A stretch of DNA of 27,812 bases from CAYLZW01 sp964388085 (GCA_964388085.1 CAYLZW010000045.1:1-27812), one strand, 5' to 3'. Shown: positions 15,447-23,959, counted from the first letter of the stretch. The notes: generated by a model not told the origin, from the letters alone. Numbers and translations are program-made.

Positions 15447-17431
15447 GGCGTCCACCACTCCTCGGCGTAGGGCGCGTGCTGCACGTTGGTGCCGCAGTGC
15501 GCCTCGCCCATCAGCAGGTGATAGCTCTCGAACACGTCGACGAACGTGACCTCGACCCCCGTGGGCGCGAGGCCCTCCACGGCGGCCTGCTGCCACGCGT
15601 CCTTGCCGATGACGTCCGGCCCCTCCGGATCGGGGATGAAGAGCTGATCATCGACGACGACGAGGTTCTGCATGCCGGGGCTCAGCGCGATGCCGAAGTC
15701 CTGTCCGCCATAGTAGAGCGGCTCGAAGAGCACCGGCACCTCGATGAAGTCCGCGTCGCTGAGCTCCATCTCGTCGCTGAGGCGCTCGCGGATGCTGTCG
15801 ATGCGCGCTTGCACGGCGTCGTTGTAGGCGAGCAGGTCTTCGTCGGAGAGGATCCCGGCGACCGTGGTCTCGGTCTCGCGGCCGGCGAAGATGACGGCGT
15901 CCCCGGCGCCGAGGCCCTCGACGCGCAGCAGCTCTCGGCGCGCCAGCGACGGCGACGCGATCACCACCCGCCAGGGACGCTCGCTCCGCTGCAGGTCGGG
16001 CACGAACAGCAGCACCTCGTCGATGTGGCCGACCGCGAGCCACTCGCTCGAGAGCTCGAACACGGGGCCCTGGACCTCCTGCGCGTCGAGGTAGCCGAGC
16101 TGATCGGGGTTCATGTGGTCCGCGTGCGCGGCGCCGAGGATCGTCCCGGCGTCGCCACCACCGACGAACACGCGCCCGAAGCGATAGCGCTCGCCGCCCG
16201 CCTCGTGCGGCGGCGCCACCTCGAGGTTGCCGCCGTAGTTCAGCGAGGACTCCGCGCCGCCGGTGTACGCGAAGCCGAAGTCTCCGCCGAGCAGCTCGCT
16301 CGGGATGAGCTGCTCGAGCCCGTACCCCGTCATGCGCTCGGTCTCGAGGTAGTTCAGCTGCATGTGCACGCCGTCGCCGGCGGGGACGCGCTGGTAACCC
16401 GTCTGCATATTGTCCTGCAGCCAGCGGTCGCCGTAGTAGTCGTATTGGTCGACGGCGTAGAGCGGCACCTCGGCGGGGAGGCCGTCCGCGAGCGCGTCGT
16501 AGAACGGCAGGTTCTCGCCCAGCTCTTGGCTCGAGATGCGCATCACGTACAGGCGCTCGGCCGCCTGCGTGTTGTCCGGGAAGATGGTGGGCGCCGCGCG
16601 CAGCTCGACGCTGTCGCTGCCGAGCACGTCGTCGCCGTCCTGGGCGGTGAGGGTCACGCGCACGCGGCCGTCCCAGAGCCCGGAGCGTCCACCCACGCCC
16701 TCGAGGAACAGCTCGACGTCGCCTTCGCGCAGGGCTTGCACCGGCAGCTCCGCGCGGCCTTCATCGAGGTCGATGAGGAGATCGCGAGCCGAGAACACGC
16801 GCACGCGAGCGGCGGCCTCCGCCGGGGAGAGCTCGAGGTGAACACGCGCGCCCGCCGGCAGATCGGGCGAGCGCCGGGCGATGAGCGGCGCCATGTCGAG
16901 CTGATCGGCGCTGCCGTTCATCCACTCATCGCGGGCGTCGCGCGAGCCGTCGCTGTCGTCGTCGTCCCAGTTCGACAAGAACACGCCGCCGCGCGCGTCC
17001 GTCCACACGTCCTCGTCCGCCTTGTCGTCCTCGTCGACGAGGCCGTCTCGGCTGGCGTCCGCGTCGAGGTCGGCCATGGCCGCCGTCACACGCACGGTGT
17101 CCGCCGAGACCGCGACGCCCACGCGCCCGTCGCGGGTGGTCACCTCGACCCGCGGCTGAAAGGCACCGGCGCGCTCGATGACGCCGCTGTGCTCGGGATC
17201 CGCCGAGGGCTCGGTGTCCCAGCTCCCGTCGCCGTCGATGTCGAAGCGGTAGCGGAGGCCGTCACTGGCGAAGGCGGCGCTCCCGGACGCGTCGAGCCGG
17301 ATCTCGAGCGGCGCCCGGCCCTCGAGCGGGGACACGGTGATGGCCGCGCTCGGCGCTCCGAGGTCGCAGCCGCCCGCCGCGACGGTCCCGAGGGTGGCTC
17401 CGGAGAGGAGCAAGGCCGCTGACAGACGCAT
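15443..17431 (-). CDS. Protein-arginine deiminase (PAD family) lipoprotein with PKD-like N-terminal domain
   Basis: The 662-residue product should convert peptidyl-arginine to citrulline, a calcium-dependent reaction in animal PADs. A signal sequence ends VAAGGC (Cys22, weak lipobox). Residues about 30-115 are PKD/Ig-like (LDASGSA, RYRFDIDGDGSWDTEP). Residues 121-165 are very acidic (DASRDGLVDEDD, WT, GGVFLSNWDDDDSDG) and match the calcium-binding part of the PAD middle domain. The C-terminal catalytic domain has DRWLQDNMQTGY (D340), GGNLEVAPP, EWLAVGHIDEVL (H469, D471) and GEAHCGTN (C646). Human PAD4 uses D350, H471, D473 and C645, with nearly the same spacing. This is not the agmatine-deiminase-like type of Porphyromonas. 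ATG 17431 has GGAGGA at 17436-17441 as ribosome-binding site; a longer open frame to 17539 lacks one. A HEAT-repeat gene follows with a 4-bp overlap. Confidence 0.9.
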   Translation of the reverse strand: MRLSAALLLSGATLGTVAAGGCDLGAPSAAITVSPLEGRAPLEIRLDASGSAAFASDGLRYRFDIDGDGSWDTEPSADPEHSGVIERAGAFQPRVEVTTRDGRVGVAVSADTVRVTAAMADLDADASRDGLVDEDDKADEDVWTDARGGVFLSNWDDDDSDGSRDARDEWMNGSADQLDMAPLIARRSPDLPAGARVHLELSPAEAAARVRVFSARDLLIDLDEGRAELPVQALREGDVELFLEGVGGRSGLWDGRVRVTLTAQDGDDVLGSDSVELRAAPTIFPDNTQAAERLYVMRISSQELGENLPFYDALADGLPAEVPLYAVDQYDYYGDRWLQDNMQTGYQRVPAGDGVHMQLNYLETERMTGYGLEQLIPSELLGGDFGFAYTGGAESSLNYGGNLEVAPPHEAGGERYRFGRVFVGGGDAGTILGAAHADHMNPDQLGYLDAQEVQGPVFELSSEWLAVGHIDEVLLFVPDLQRSERPWRVVIASPSLARRELLRVEGLGAGDAVIFAGRETETTVAGILSDEDLLAYNDAVQARIDSIRERLSDEMELSDADFIEVPVLFEPLYYGGQDFGIALSPGMQNLVVVDDQLFIPDPEGPDVIGKDAWQQAAVEGLAPTGVEVTFVDVFESYHLLMGEAHCGTNVQHAPYAEEWWTP

Positions 17432-17522
17432 GAGCTCCTCCGGTCGGCTGCGTGATCGCCGCGGCAGTGTGAGCTGCGGAGACACGGCTGTGCCCCCCGT
17501 GGCGATCGGACCCCTGCCCCTT

Positions 17523-17538
17523 CGCACGCCGCATGCCA
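17523..17538 (-). promoter_or_regulatory. Candidate sigma-54 (-24/-12) promoter of the arginine deiminase operon
   Basis: Reading the minus strand, TGGCATGCGGCGTGCG has the GG and GC pairs 12 bp apart. It matches the TGGCAYR-N4-TTGCW consensus except for two positions in the -12 box. Transcription would start near 17512, about 80 nt before the deiminase ATG. Palindromic and repeated motifs lie just upstream, as expected for an activator-dependent promoter. Chance matches are possible in GC-rich DNA. Confidence 0.4.
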
Positions 17539-17546
17539 AGTAAGCT

Positions 17547-17563
17547 CACATGTAGGTCATGTG
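17547..17563. promoter_or_regulatory. Perfect 6-bp palindrome upstream of the deiminase, possible operator
   Basis: CACATG, 5-bp spacer TAGGT, then CATGTG forms a perfect inverted repeat. Its centre lies about 43 bp upstream of the transcription start predicted from the sigma-54-like element. It sits between the E1 dehydrogenase stop and the deiminase start, so it could be a regulator binding site. No cognate regulator is encoded in the window. Confidence 0.3.
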
Positions 17564-17697
17564 GGGCGGGTTCTCAGAACTACACTTAGTTTCGGCGACC
17601 TACGCCTACGGTTGCGCACGTCTGCCGACAGCTCCCACCCGCTGCGTGATCGCTTTCCGAACGCACACTTAGGTGCGATGCACACCCCCCATGTAGG
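17549..17697. repeat. Two duplicated octamers in the deiminase upstream region
   Basis: CATGTAGG occurs at 17549-17556 and 17690-17697. ACACTTAG occurs at 17582-17589 and 17665-17672. The two pairs are nested: the first motif lies outside, the second inside. The segment is visibly less GC-rich than the flanking genes and I find no supported gene in it. They could be activator sites 40-185 bp upstream of the predicted start; this is inference from position only. Confidence 0.35.
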
Positions 17698-17708
17698 GAA
17701 TTCGCACC

Positions 17709-19841
17709 TCACCAGCCCGCGAGGTCCCGCATGGCGCCGACGATGTCGTTCATCTGCGGCAGGATCTCTTCCTCGAGGTCCCAGTTGAACGGCACGGGCG
17801 TGTCCTTGGCCGCGAGGCGACGCACGGGGCCGTCGAGGTGCGCGAAGCAGCGCTCGGAGACCTCGGCGGCGATCTCGGCGCCGTAGCCGACGAAGCGGCA
17901 GTCCTCCTGCACGACGAGGCACTTGCCGGTCTTCTCGACGCTCGCCGTGATGAGCTCCCAGTCGACGGGGTTCAGCGTGCGCAGGTCGACGACCTCGACC
18001 GAGAGGCCGTCCTCCTCGAGCTTCGCGGCCGCTTGCAGGGAGCGCTGCACCATGGCGCCGTAGGTGACGACGGTGAGGTCCGTCCCCTCCCGGCGCACGG
18101 CGCCCTTGCCGAAGGGCAGCACCCAGTCCTCGCCCGGCAGCTTGTTCTTGGCGAAGTTCTGCCGGTACAGGCCCTTGTGCTCGAGGAAGAGCACGGGATC
18201 GTTGCCGCGGATGGCCGCCTTCAAGAGGCCGTAGGCGTCGAGCGCCGTGGACGGCAGCGCGATCTTGAGCCCCGGGATGTGCGCGAAGAACGACTCGATG
18301 TTCTGCGAGTGGCAGAGCGCCCCGTGGATGTATCCGCCCACGGGGATGCGGATGACCGCCGGGCACGACCAGGCGTTGTTCGAGCGGTAGCGAATGGTCG
18401 CCAGCTCGTTCCTGATCTGCATCATCGCCGTCCACACGTAGTCGCCGAACTGGATCTCGGGCACCGGCTTGTACCCGCGCACGGCGAGCCCGATGGCGGT
18501 GCCGACGATGCTCGACTCGGCGAGCGGCGAGTTGAAGCAGCGGTCCTCGCCGAAGCGCGCGGTCAGGCCGCGCGTGGCCGTGAACACGCCGCCCTTGTCG
18601 CCGGCGACGTCCTCGCCGTACACCAGCATGCGCTCGTTCCGCTCCATCTCCTCGGCGAGCGCGCGGTTGATGGCGTCGACGTAGACGACGTCCTCACCGA
18701 CGAGCTCGGGCTCTCGGTAGGCGGGCTCGGGCTCCTCCGACGTGACCCAGCGCGTGGCCGTGTCACGCGCCGGCATGGGCGCGGCCTCTGCCTCGTCGGC
18801 GGCGTCGTCGACGGCCTGCTTCAGCGCTGCGTCGATGGTGTCGAGCTCCGCGGCGGTCTTGACGCCGAGCTCCACGAGCCGCCTGCGCAGCGCGAGCACG
18901 GGATCGCGCGCCTTGTCCTCGGCGAGCTCTCCCTCGGGGCGGTACTTGCGCTGATCGTCGGAAGAGCTGTGCGGCAGCAAGCGCACGACGTCCGCGACGA
19001 CGAGGCTCGGGCCCTCGCCCTTGCGCGCGCGCTCGACGGCGCGCTTCATCACCTGGTGGCTCTCGACGAAGTCACAGCCGTCGACAGAGACGGTGTCGAG
19101 GTTGTCGTAGCCGCGCCCGAGGTGCGCGACCTTGCCGCCGGGCGTCTGCTCCGAGACGTGTACGCTGATGGCGTAGTGGTTGTCCTCGACGAGGAAGATG
19201 ACCGGCGCCTTTACGCGGCTGGCCCAGTTCAGCGCCTCGTGGAAGTCGCCCTGGCTCGTGGTGCCGTCACCGCTCGTGACGATGGTGACCTCGAGGCTCT
19301 TCGGCTTGCCGTTCTTCGTCTTCTCGTAGTCGCGCATCGACGCCATGGCGCAGCCGACCGCCTGCAGGTACTGCGTGCCCGTCGGCGAGGACTGCGTCGG
19401 GATGCGCAGGTCCTTGTGGCCGTAGTGCTGCGGCATCTGCCGGCCGCCCGAGTTCGGATCGTCGGCGCGGGCGAGGAAGCTCAGCAGCGTCTCCGTCGGC
19501 GTCATGCCGAAGCCGAGGCAGAGCGCCTGGCCGCGGTAGTACGGGTACGCCCAGTCTCTGCCCGGCTCGAGCGCGAAGGCCGCCGCCACCTGCGCCGCCT
19601 CATGCCCCATGGCGCCGATGTGGAAGAAGCTCTTCCCCTGCTTCAAGAGCACCAGCATCTTGGCGTCGAGCAGCCTCGACGTGTTCATGAGGCGATAGGC
19701 CTCGAGCAGCCGCTCGGCGGAGAGCCCCTCGGGGAGCGCGCGCTTCTTCGAGGACGAGGCGGCCTTCGAGGGAGCGGCCTTCCCCTTCGGGGTCTTGCTC
19801 TGCGACTTGTTCTTGGCGGCAGCAGCGGCGTCCTGCGGCAT
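17709..19841 (-). CDS. Fused E1 alpha-beta subunit of a branched-chain 2-oxoacid dehydrogenase
   Basis: The product is 710 residues. After a Lys/Ala/Ser-rich, likely disordered tail (1-36), residues 40-355 form the E1 alpha part: FFHIGAMGHEA, YPYYRGQAL, and the thiamine-diphosphate motif GDGTTSQGDFHEALNW (191-206) ending at VEDNHYAIS. The loop LPHSSSDDQRKYR resembles the HSTSDD loop of branched-chain E1 rather than the HSMSDP loop of pyruvate dehydrogenase. A short acidic linker (356-382) leads to the E1 beta part (383-710: MLVYGEDVAGDKGGVF, FNSPLAESSIVGTAIGLA). The enzyme decarboxylates 2-oxoacids from Val, Leu and Ile breakdown and passes the acyl group to a lipoyl E2. In myxobacteria this supplies iso-branched fatty acid primers. 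No E2 or E3 gene is in the window. Start ATG 19841 has GGAG 9 nt upstream. Confidence 0.92.
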   Translation of the reverse strand: MPQDAAAAAKNKSQSKTPKGKAAPSKAASSSKKRALPEGLSAERLLEAYRLMNTSRLLDAKMLVLLKQGKSFFHIGAMGHEAAQVAAAFALEPGRDWAYPYYRGQALCLGFGMTPTETLLSFLARADDPNSGGRQMPQHYGHKDLRIPTQSSPTGTQYLQAVGCAMASMRDYEKTKNGKPKSLEVTIVTSGDGTTSQGDFHEALNWASRVKAPVIFLVEDNHYAISVHVSEQTPGGKVAHLGRGYDNLDTVSVDGCDFVESHQVMKRAVERARKGEGPSLVVADVVRLLPHSSSDDQRKYRPEGELAEDKARDPVLALRRRLVELGVKTAAELDTIDAALKQAVDDAADEAEAAPMPARDTATRWVTSEEPEPAYREPELVGEDVVYVDAINRALAEEMERNERMLVYGEDVAGDKGGVFTATRGLTARFGEDRCFNSPLAESSIVGTAIGLAVRGYKPVPEIQFGDYVWTAMMQIRNELATIRYRSNNAWSCPAVIRIPVGGYIHGALCHSQNIESFFAHIPGLKIALPSTALDAYGLLKAAIRGNDPVLFLEHKGLYRQNFAKNKLPGEDWVLPFGKGAVRREGTDLTVVTYGAMVQRSLQAAAKLEEDGLSVEVVDLRTLNPVDWELITASVEKTGKCLVVQEDCRFVGYGAEIAAEVSERCFAHLDGPVRRLAAKDTPVPFNWDLEEEILPQMNDIVGAMRDLAGW

Positions 19842-20297
19842 GATTCACGGCTCCGTCGTCGAGGAGGATAGGCGCTAGTAGCCGCGCGAAGCTCCGTTGT
19901 CACGGGCGTTCGGTCGCGCGACGAACAGCCTACGCACTCCTCACGACGACGGCAGGGGCCAGGCGCGCCGCAATTACGCGGCGCGTCATCCGGGAGCCCT
20001 TCAAGGGAAGCGCGACCGCGACGACGCGTCTGGGTAGTCGGCGTTGGCGCCGGCCCGCCCCGCGCATCGGCTGCGGCTACCCCCCCCGATCACTTGCGGT
20101 GGTCCCATGATCGCGAAGTGGATTCGTTCGTTGGCAAGCGCACCGGAGGCGCGACCTCGTGGTTGCGCCGAGGACGCAACGCCGCCAGCGGGCGAAATAC
20201 CGAGCGAGGGGATCAGGGGCTAGGTACCAGGGTGCCGAGAAACACTGCCTCGCGCGCGGCGCGATGCGAAGCCCTGGTGGCGTTTCTCAGCAGCCTG
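19842..20297. other. Intergenic region between E1 dehydrogenase and pilX-like gene
   Basis: These 456 bp hold no open frame that looks coding: those present lack the third-position GC pattern and recognisable similarity. It should contain the promoter of the dehydrogenase (minus strand; TATCCT near 19868-19873 is a weak -10 candidate without a good -35) and the 3' end of the pilin operon. A seven-C run lies near 20080 and an interleaved inverted-repeat pair at 20226-20288. Nothing else stands out. Confidence 0.6.
20226..20288 (-). repeat. Interleaved inverted repeats just after the pilX-like stop (possible pseudoknot)
   Basis: On the plus strand ACCAGGG (20226-20232) is complementary to CCCTGGT (20272-20278), and GAGAAAC (20237-20243) to GTTTCTC (20282-20288). 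The pairs interleave rather than nest, so in the pilin-operon mRNA they could form an H-type pseudoknot with two 7-bp stems. It begins about 9 nt after the pilX-like TAA. It has no U-tract, so it is not a standard terminator. It could be chance. Confidence 0.25.
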
Positions 20298-22901
20298 TTA
20301 GTTGCGGCTCCAGCGACGGATCGCTTGTACCTCGTACACCGGCGCACCCGGCGGCTGGTTGCTGATCACGTCGAAGTGGTCGTCGTAGAACCAGTCACGG
20401 CTGGGCGCCGTGTACACCGGACAGCCACCGGTGCCGTACTCGCACCACTGCTGCCGTTGAAACACCGACCGAAACCCGATGACCATGGAGCCATGCAGCT
20501 CCGCCGAGGTGGAGTTCTCCCAGTCCTCCATGAAGCGGGGGAAGTTGTTGATCCCTCCGCTCCACTTGGCTGAATCTTTGCCGCCGGGGGCGGTCGACAC
20601 GTCTCCGGCGATGATCGCGAGCCGGTAGTGGGTCTCCTCGGCCTCCCGACTCGAGCCCATACCATCAATGTTATCCCAGCCCGCCTCCGTGTCGTTGTAG
20701 GCGTTCGACAGCAGGGTCAGCGCGTCGGCCGCCACGAGCGCGGGCCGCCAATCATCCGGGTCGTCGTCAGAGTGCTTATTGAAATCACCGACGATGTACG
20801 CGGGTAGATTCGTGACGATGCTGAGCCCCTTCGGGAACACGACGGGATCGATGGTGTAGCCGTTGATGAGCCGGAGCGCGCTCGGCCGCGCGGTTTTGCT
20901 GCAATCCGGCACCTTGAACGGCGTAGCGGGGCCGCCGCCCGACGGCGACGAGGCGAGGCCGACGGAGCTGCCCTTCCCACACAGAGGGTACGGCAGCTGG
21001 TCGGTGCTGTTCTTGTCTGCATTGCTATTGCCGTCTGTACCGCTCATGGCGTGCACCGGCTGGGCGCTGTCATCCCCCACCGGGTTCGGCCACAGGGCGG
21101 CGAGATCATCATGAGTATTGCCAAGGCCGTCGAGCTGCCCGTCCCAGGTGTTCGTGATCCAGATGATCCCGTTGAAGGGTGCCGCGCCGAAGTAGCTGCC
21201 GAGCTCTCCCGGAGAGGAATCCGCCAGCGCGTCCGCGAGCTCCGAGATGTCGAAGTTCATGGGAAGGATGCGCGCCTGTGACCGACTGGTCCCATTCTCT
21301 ACGCGGGGATCGATAAAGCCGCCGCGCGTCCCCTGGAGATAGTTCGCCGCCCGATCGACGGTACAGCTCGTGCCCGCGCAGTCGCAGGCAAAATCGCGGG
21401 CGTTTCGGAGTCTCGGGTTCTCTTCGTTGGTCGGGAAGCCTTCGCAGAAGGCGTCCTTCTCCACCCACAGACCGGGGCGCATCTCATCCGGGGTCACCCC
21501 CGTGTCTCGGAAGATATTGCCGTACGACACGACCCCCGTGAGGTCGTCAATCAAGACACCACTATTGGTGGCCTCGTAAAAGGAGTACCGATTCGGGCGC
21601 ACGTTCGTGCCCCAGCCTTGCGCGTCTGCGATGTCTTGTTGACCGATATCGTTCTGGACGCCGACGATCCCCTCCTCCTCGTCGTCGTCCACCGAAAATT
21701 GGCCCGGGTGATCGGACCAAATGGGCGTGCCGGGCCAGTCGTTGCAGGTCTCGTCTCCGGCCGTCCGCTTGAACCAGACGCCGTTGATGATGCGGATGTC
21801 GGCCTTACACGCGAACTTCTGTCGCCGGATCTCTTGGGTGTCGGGCGGCGGAGACGGGTCGACCGGCTCATGTCCGAACAGCGGCGGGTCGATCAAGAAG
21901 CGCTGCGTCGACGCGTTGTCCATGGTGTCGCCGACGGCGTTGAGGCCGTCTTGCACCGGCGGTTCACCACTCACAGGGACCTTCAGCACGGGCACATCAT
22001 GAGCGCTGTCCAGGACGTTGCCGTTCCACCGATCCACCGCGGCGATCTCCCAGCCACCGGAGCACCCTGCTCCCCCGGTGCATCCGTGATCATTGTTCTT
22101 GTCCATCTTCTTCCAACTCGAGCCGTCCCAGAACTCGAGACTATTGTCGCCGGTGGGCCGCGATCGGGGGCAGCTGCTGCTGCCCGCGAAAATATCGCCG
22201 GACGCGGTGAGGGTCTTAATCCTGAGCGACTCGTTCCAGCGGTGCCCACAGAAGTCGCCGTTCACGTGAACGCGCCCGTCGATCTCCATCTCGGGGCCGT
22301 TGTACACGTCGACGAAATCCTCCGCGAAGACAAAGAACTGGAACAGGCCGACCTGCGCCAGCACGATCTCCTGCTTCGACTCACACGCGTGTCCGGTGGA
22401 GTCCTTTGCGGCGCGCACCGACAGAGAGACGGGGGTCTGCCGGGCGTTCATGCCCTGAAACGGGCCGCCCGGCAGCGGCGCGGTGAACGACTCCTCGACG
22501 ACATCGACGTCGAAGCTCTCCACCGTGAAGCCAGGCGGCGTGATGGAAGGCAGCTTCACCGAATCTGTGCAGGCGGACATCCCCGCGCGCTGGCACACGT
22601 GCTCGGCCATCGCGAGGCCATCGGCGTTGACGACGTCTTTGAGATACTCCTGCGAGAGGCTCACCATCGTGCGGCTCATGCCGTCGCACGCGTAGAACGC
22701 TTGCCGGCTGCCCAGCATGTCGCCCGTCGCCTTCACCGCGGACGTCTGGGTGACGAACATCGAGCCGATGGCCGCGGCGAGGATGGTCAGCAGGATCATC
22801 GTCATGAGCAGGGCCTGCCCGCGCGCCGCACGAGGCCGTCTCCTACGCCGCCTGCTCTCCTCGATCATGGGCGCCTTCTGCCGATCGGTTCTTCGCTGCA
22901 T
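20298..22901 (-). CDS. Very large PilX-like type IV pilus assembly protein
   Basis: The product is 867 residues from ATG 22901 (GAGG 6 nt upstream). GTG 22913 is an alternative that would overlap the pilW stop by 4 bp. After a strongly basic N terminus (ESRRRRRRPRAARGQ), residues 30-55 form the PilX_N-type helix ALLMTMILLTILAAAIGSMF, followed by QTSAVKATGDMLGSRQAFYA. The remaining 800 residues are far longer than the roughly 200 of classical PilX. They are rich in short beta stretches, Asp/Asn/Gly loops and paired Cys (GCTGGAGCSGGWE, CDCAGTSC). Late motifs LPAYIVGDFNKH and ADALTLLSNAYND recur in large PilX proteins of delta-type bacteria, by my recollection. It is the last gene of the minor pilin operon. 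It probably acts at the pilus tip or in assembly. No PilY1 gene is nearby. Confidence 0.8.
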   Translation of the reverse strand: MQRRTDRQKAPMIEESRRRRRRPRAARGQALLMTMILLTILAAAIGSMFVTQTSAVKATGDMLGSRQAFYACDGMSRTMVSLSQEYLKDVVNADGLAMAEHVCQRAGMSACTDSVKLPSITPPGFTVESFDVDVVEESFTAPLPGGPFQGMNARQTPVSLSVRAAKDSTGHACESKQEIVLAQVGLFQFFVFAEDFVDVYNGPEMEIDGRVHVNGDFCGHRWNESLRIKTLTASGDIFAGSSSCPRSRPTGDNSLEFWDGSSWKKMDKNNDHGCTGGAGCSGGWEIAAVDRWNGNVLDSAHDVPVLKVPVSGEPPVQDGLNAVGDTMDNASTQRFLIDPPLFGHEPVDPSPPPDTQEIRRQKFACKADIRIINGVWFKRTAGDETCNDWPGTPIWSDHPGQFSVDDDEEEGIVGVQNDIGQQDIADAQGWGTNVRPNRYSFYEATNSGVLIDDLTGVVSYGNIFRDTGVTPDEMRPGLWVEKDAFCEGFPTNEENPRLRNARDFACDCAGTSCTVDRAANYLQGTRGGFIDPRVENGTSRSQARILPMNFDISELADALADSSPGELGSYFGAAPFNGIIWITNTWDGQLDGLGNTHDDLAALWPNPVGDDSAQPVHAMSGTDGNSNADKNSTDQLPYPLCGKGSSVGLASSPSGGGPATPFKVPDCSKTARPSALRLINGYTIDPVVFPKGLSIVTNLPAYIVGDFNKHSDDDPDDWRPALVAADALTLLSNAYNDTEAGWDNIDGMGSSREAEETHYRLAIIAGDVSTAPGGKDSAKWSGGINNFPRFMEDWENSTSAELHGSMVIGFRSVFQRQQWCEYGTGGCPVYTAPSRDWFYDDHFDVISNQPPGAPVYEVQAIRRWSRN

Positions 22902-22909
22902 GAGAAGCC

Positions 22910-23959
22910 TCACTGATCGTAGAGAGAGAGATTGCGGAGGAACGCCCGCCCCTGGGTGGCGCTCAGCAACGTGTCGGTCGCCGTGCGCACGGGCCCGTCA
23001 AAGGTCTGCGCCGAGCCGTTGCTTCCCTGCATCCGCACGCCGACGATGAGGCCGATCTGGATCATGCGCAGGTCGGTCACTTTCGCCTCGGTGAGCCCGC
23101 CCGTTCCCATCTCGTCGCTCGGGTGGTTGAACAGGAACTCGTCAGCGGTGTCGTTGGTGTCCCGAATGGTTCGATCCGAATCCTCGTCGTAGCCGAGCGC
23201 GGCCTGCAGGTCATAGACGCCGTCGGCGATGACGTGCGTCTCGAGGGTGCCGTCGGAGTCGGCGTCCTCCTCGAGGATGAGCTGGTGCGTGGTGTGGTCG
23301 ACATAGACCTTCTTGATCCGCACGACCGCGATCGCCCCATCGACGAAGTCCGTGTCGTCTCCCGGGAGCTTGGCGAGCTCATCCGCGACGCTGCCGCCGT
23401 GCCCCGGTGGGAAGTTGATCTTGCAACTGGAAGCGTTCGCGTTGTTGCTCTTCATGATCTTGACGATGGAGCCGTTCTTGTTCACCGCCATGACCGTCCG
23501 ATTGGACCAGGCCGTCGTGGAGGGTACCGAGAGACAGCAGACGCCATCCGCGGGGTGGCTCATCGTGAAGTTCGCGCCGCTGCCGGACCTGCCGACGATC
23601 GCGCATTCGCCGAGATCTTCGTCAACCTCCGCCAGCACGATGCGATCCGAGCCGCTGTCGTTGAAATCGTTGTCGACGTGGATCATGCTCCAGGGCCGAA
23701 AGCTCCCGCCGCCCGCCGCCTGCAGATCGCTGACAAAGTACTCGGTCAACAGCTTGGCTTCGGTGTGGAGCGCCGCGCGGCGCTCGAGCGAGATCACCTG
23801 CTTGTTGAGCGCGACGATCCCGCTCACTGCCGCCGAGATGATGACCGAGGAGATGGCCAACGTCACGAGCAGCTCCACCAGCGTGAAGCCGCGCGCCAGG
23901 CCGAGCGTCGCCAGCGATCGGCTAGCGGCGATCGGTGGTGAGTGAGACACTTTTCTCAC
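22910..23959 (-). CDS. pilW: PilW-like minor pilin
   Basis: The product is 349 residues with a class III prepilin signal: RGFTLVELLVTLAISSVIIS, cleaved after Gly24, with Phe25 and Glu29 of the mature pilin. The leader is long (24 residues). The globular part is Asp/Asn-rich with beta stretches (DRIVLAEVDEDLGECAIVG, DRTIRDTNDTADEFLFNH) and has Cys pairs including GVCCLS. It matches PilW-type minor pilins that prime type IV pilus assembly. Start is GTG 23959 with GGAG 7 nt upstream; it overlaps the pilV gene by 38 bp. GTG 23950 is an alternative. The stop overlaps the possible GTG start of the pilX-like gene by 4 bp. Confidence 0.85.
   Translation of the reverse strand: MRKVSHSPPIAASRSLATLGLARGFTLVELLVTLAISSVIISAAVSGIVALNKQVISLERRAALHTEAKLLTEYFVSDLQAAGGGSFRPWSMIHVDNDFNDSGSDRIVLAEVDEDLGECAIVGRSGSGANFTMSHPADGVCCLSVPSTTAWSNRTVMAVNKNGSIVKIMKSNNANASSCKINFPPGHGGSVADELAKLPGDDTDFVDGAIAVVRIKKVYVDHTTHQLILEEDADSDGTLETHVIADGVYDLQAALGYDEDSDRTIRDTNDTADEFLFNHPSDEMGTGGLTEAKVTDLRMIQIGLIVGVRMQGSNGSAQTFDGPVRTATDTLLSATQGRAFLRNLSLYDQ

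Noticed and set aside
15443..17431. Possibility that the deiminase is a Porphyromonas-type peptidylarginine deiminase or an agmatine deiminase
   Set aside because: The QDNM, VGHIDE and EAHCGTN motifs and the acidic calcium segment fit the animal/cyanobacterial PAD family, not the agmatine-deiminase-like group.
15365..19871. Open frames of about 680 residues on the plus strand (15365-17422 and 17838-19871)
   Set aside because: Both lie antisense to the arginine deiminase and the fused E1 gene, have skewed Arg/Val/Glu composition and no recognisable domain.
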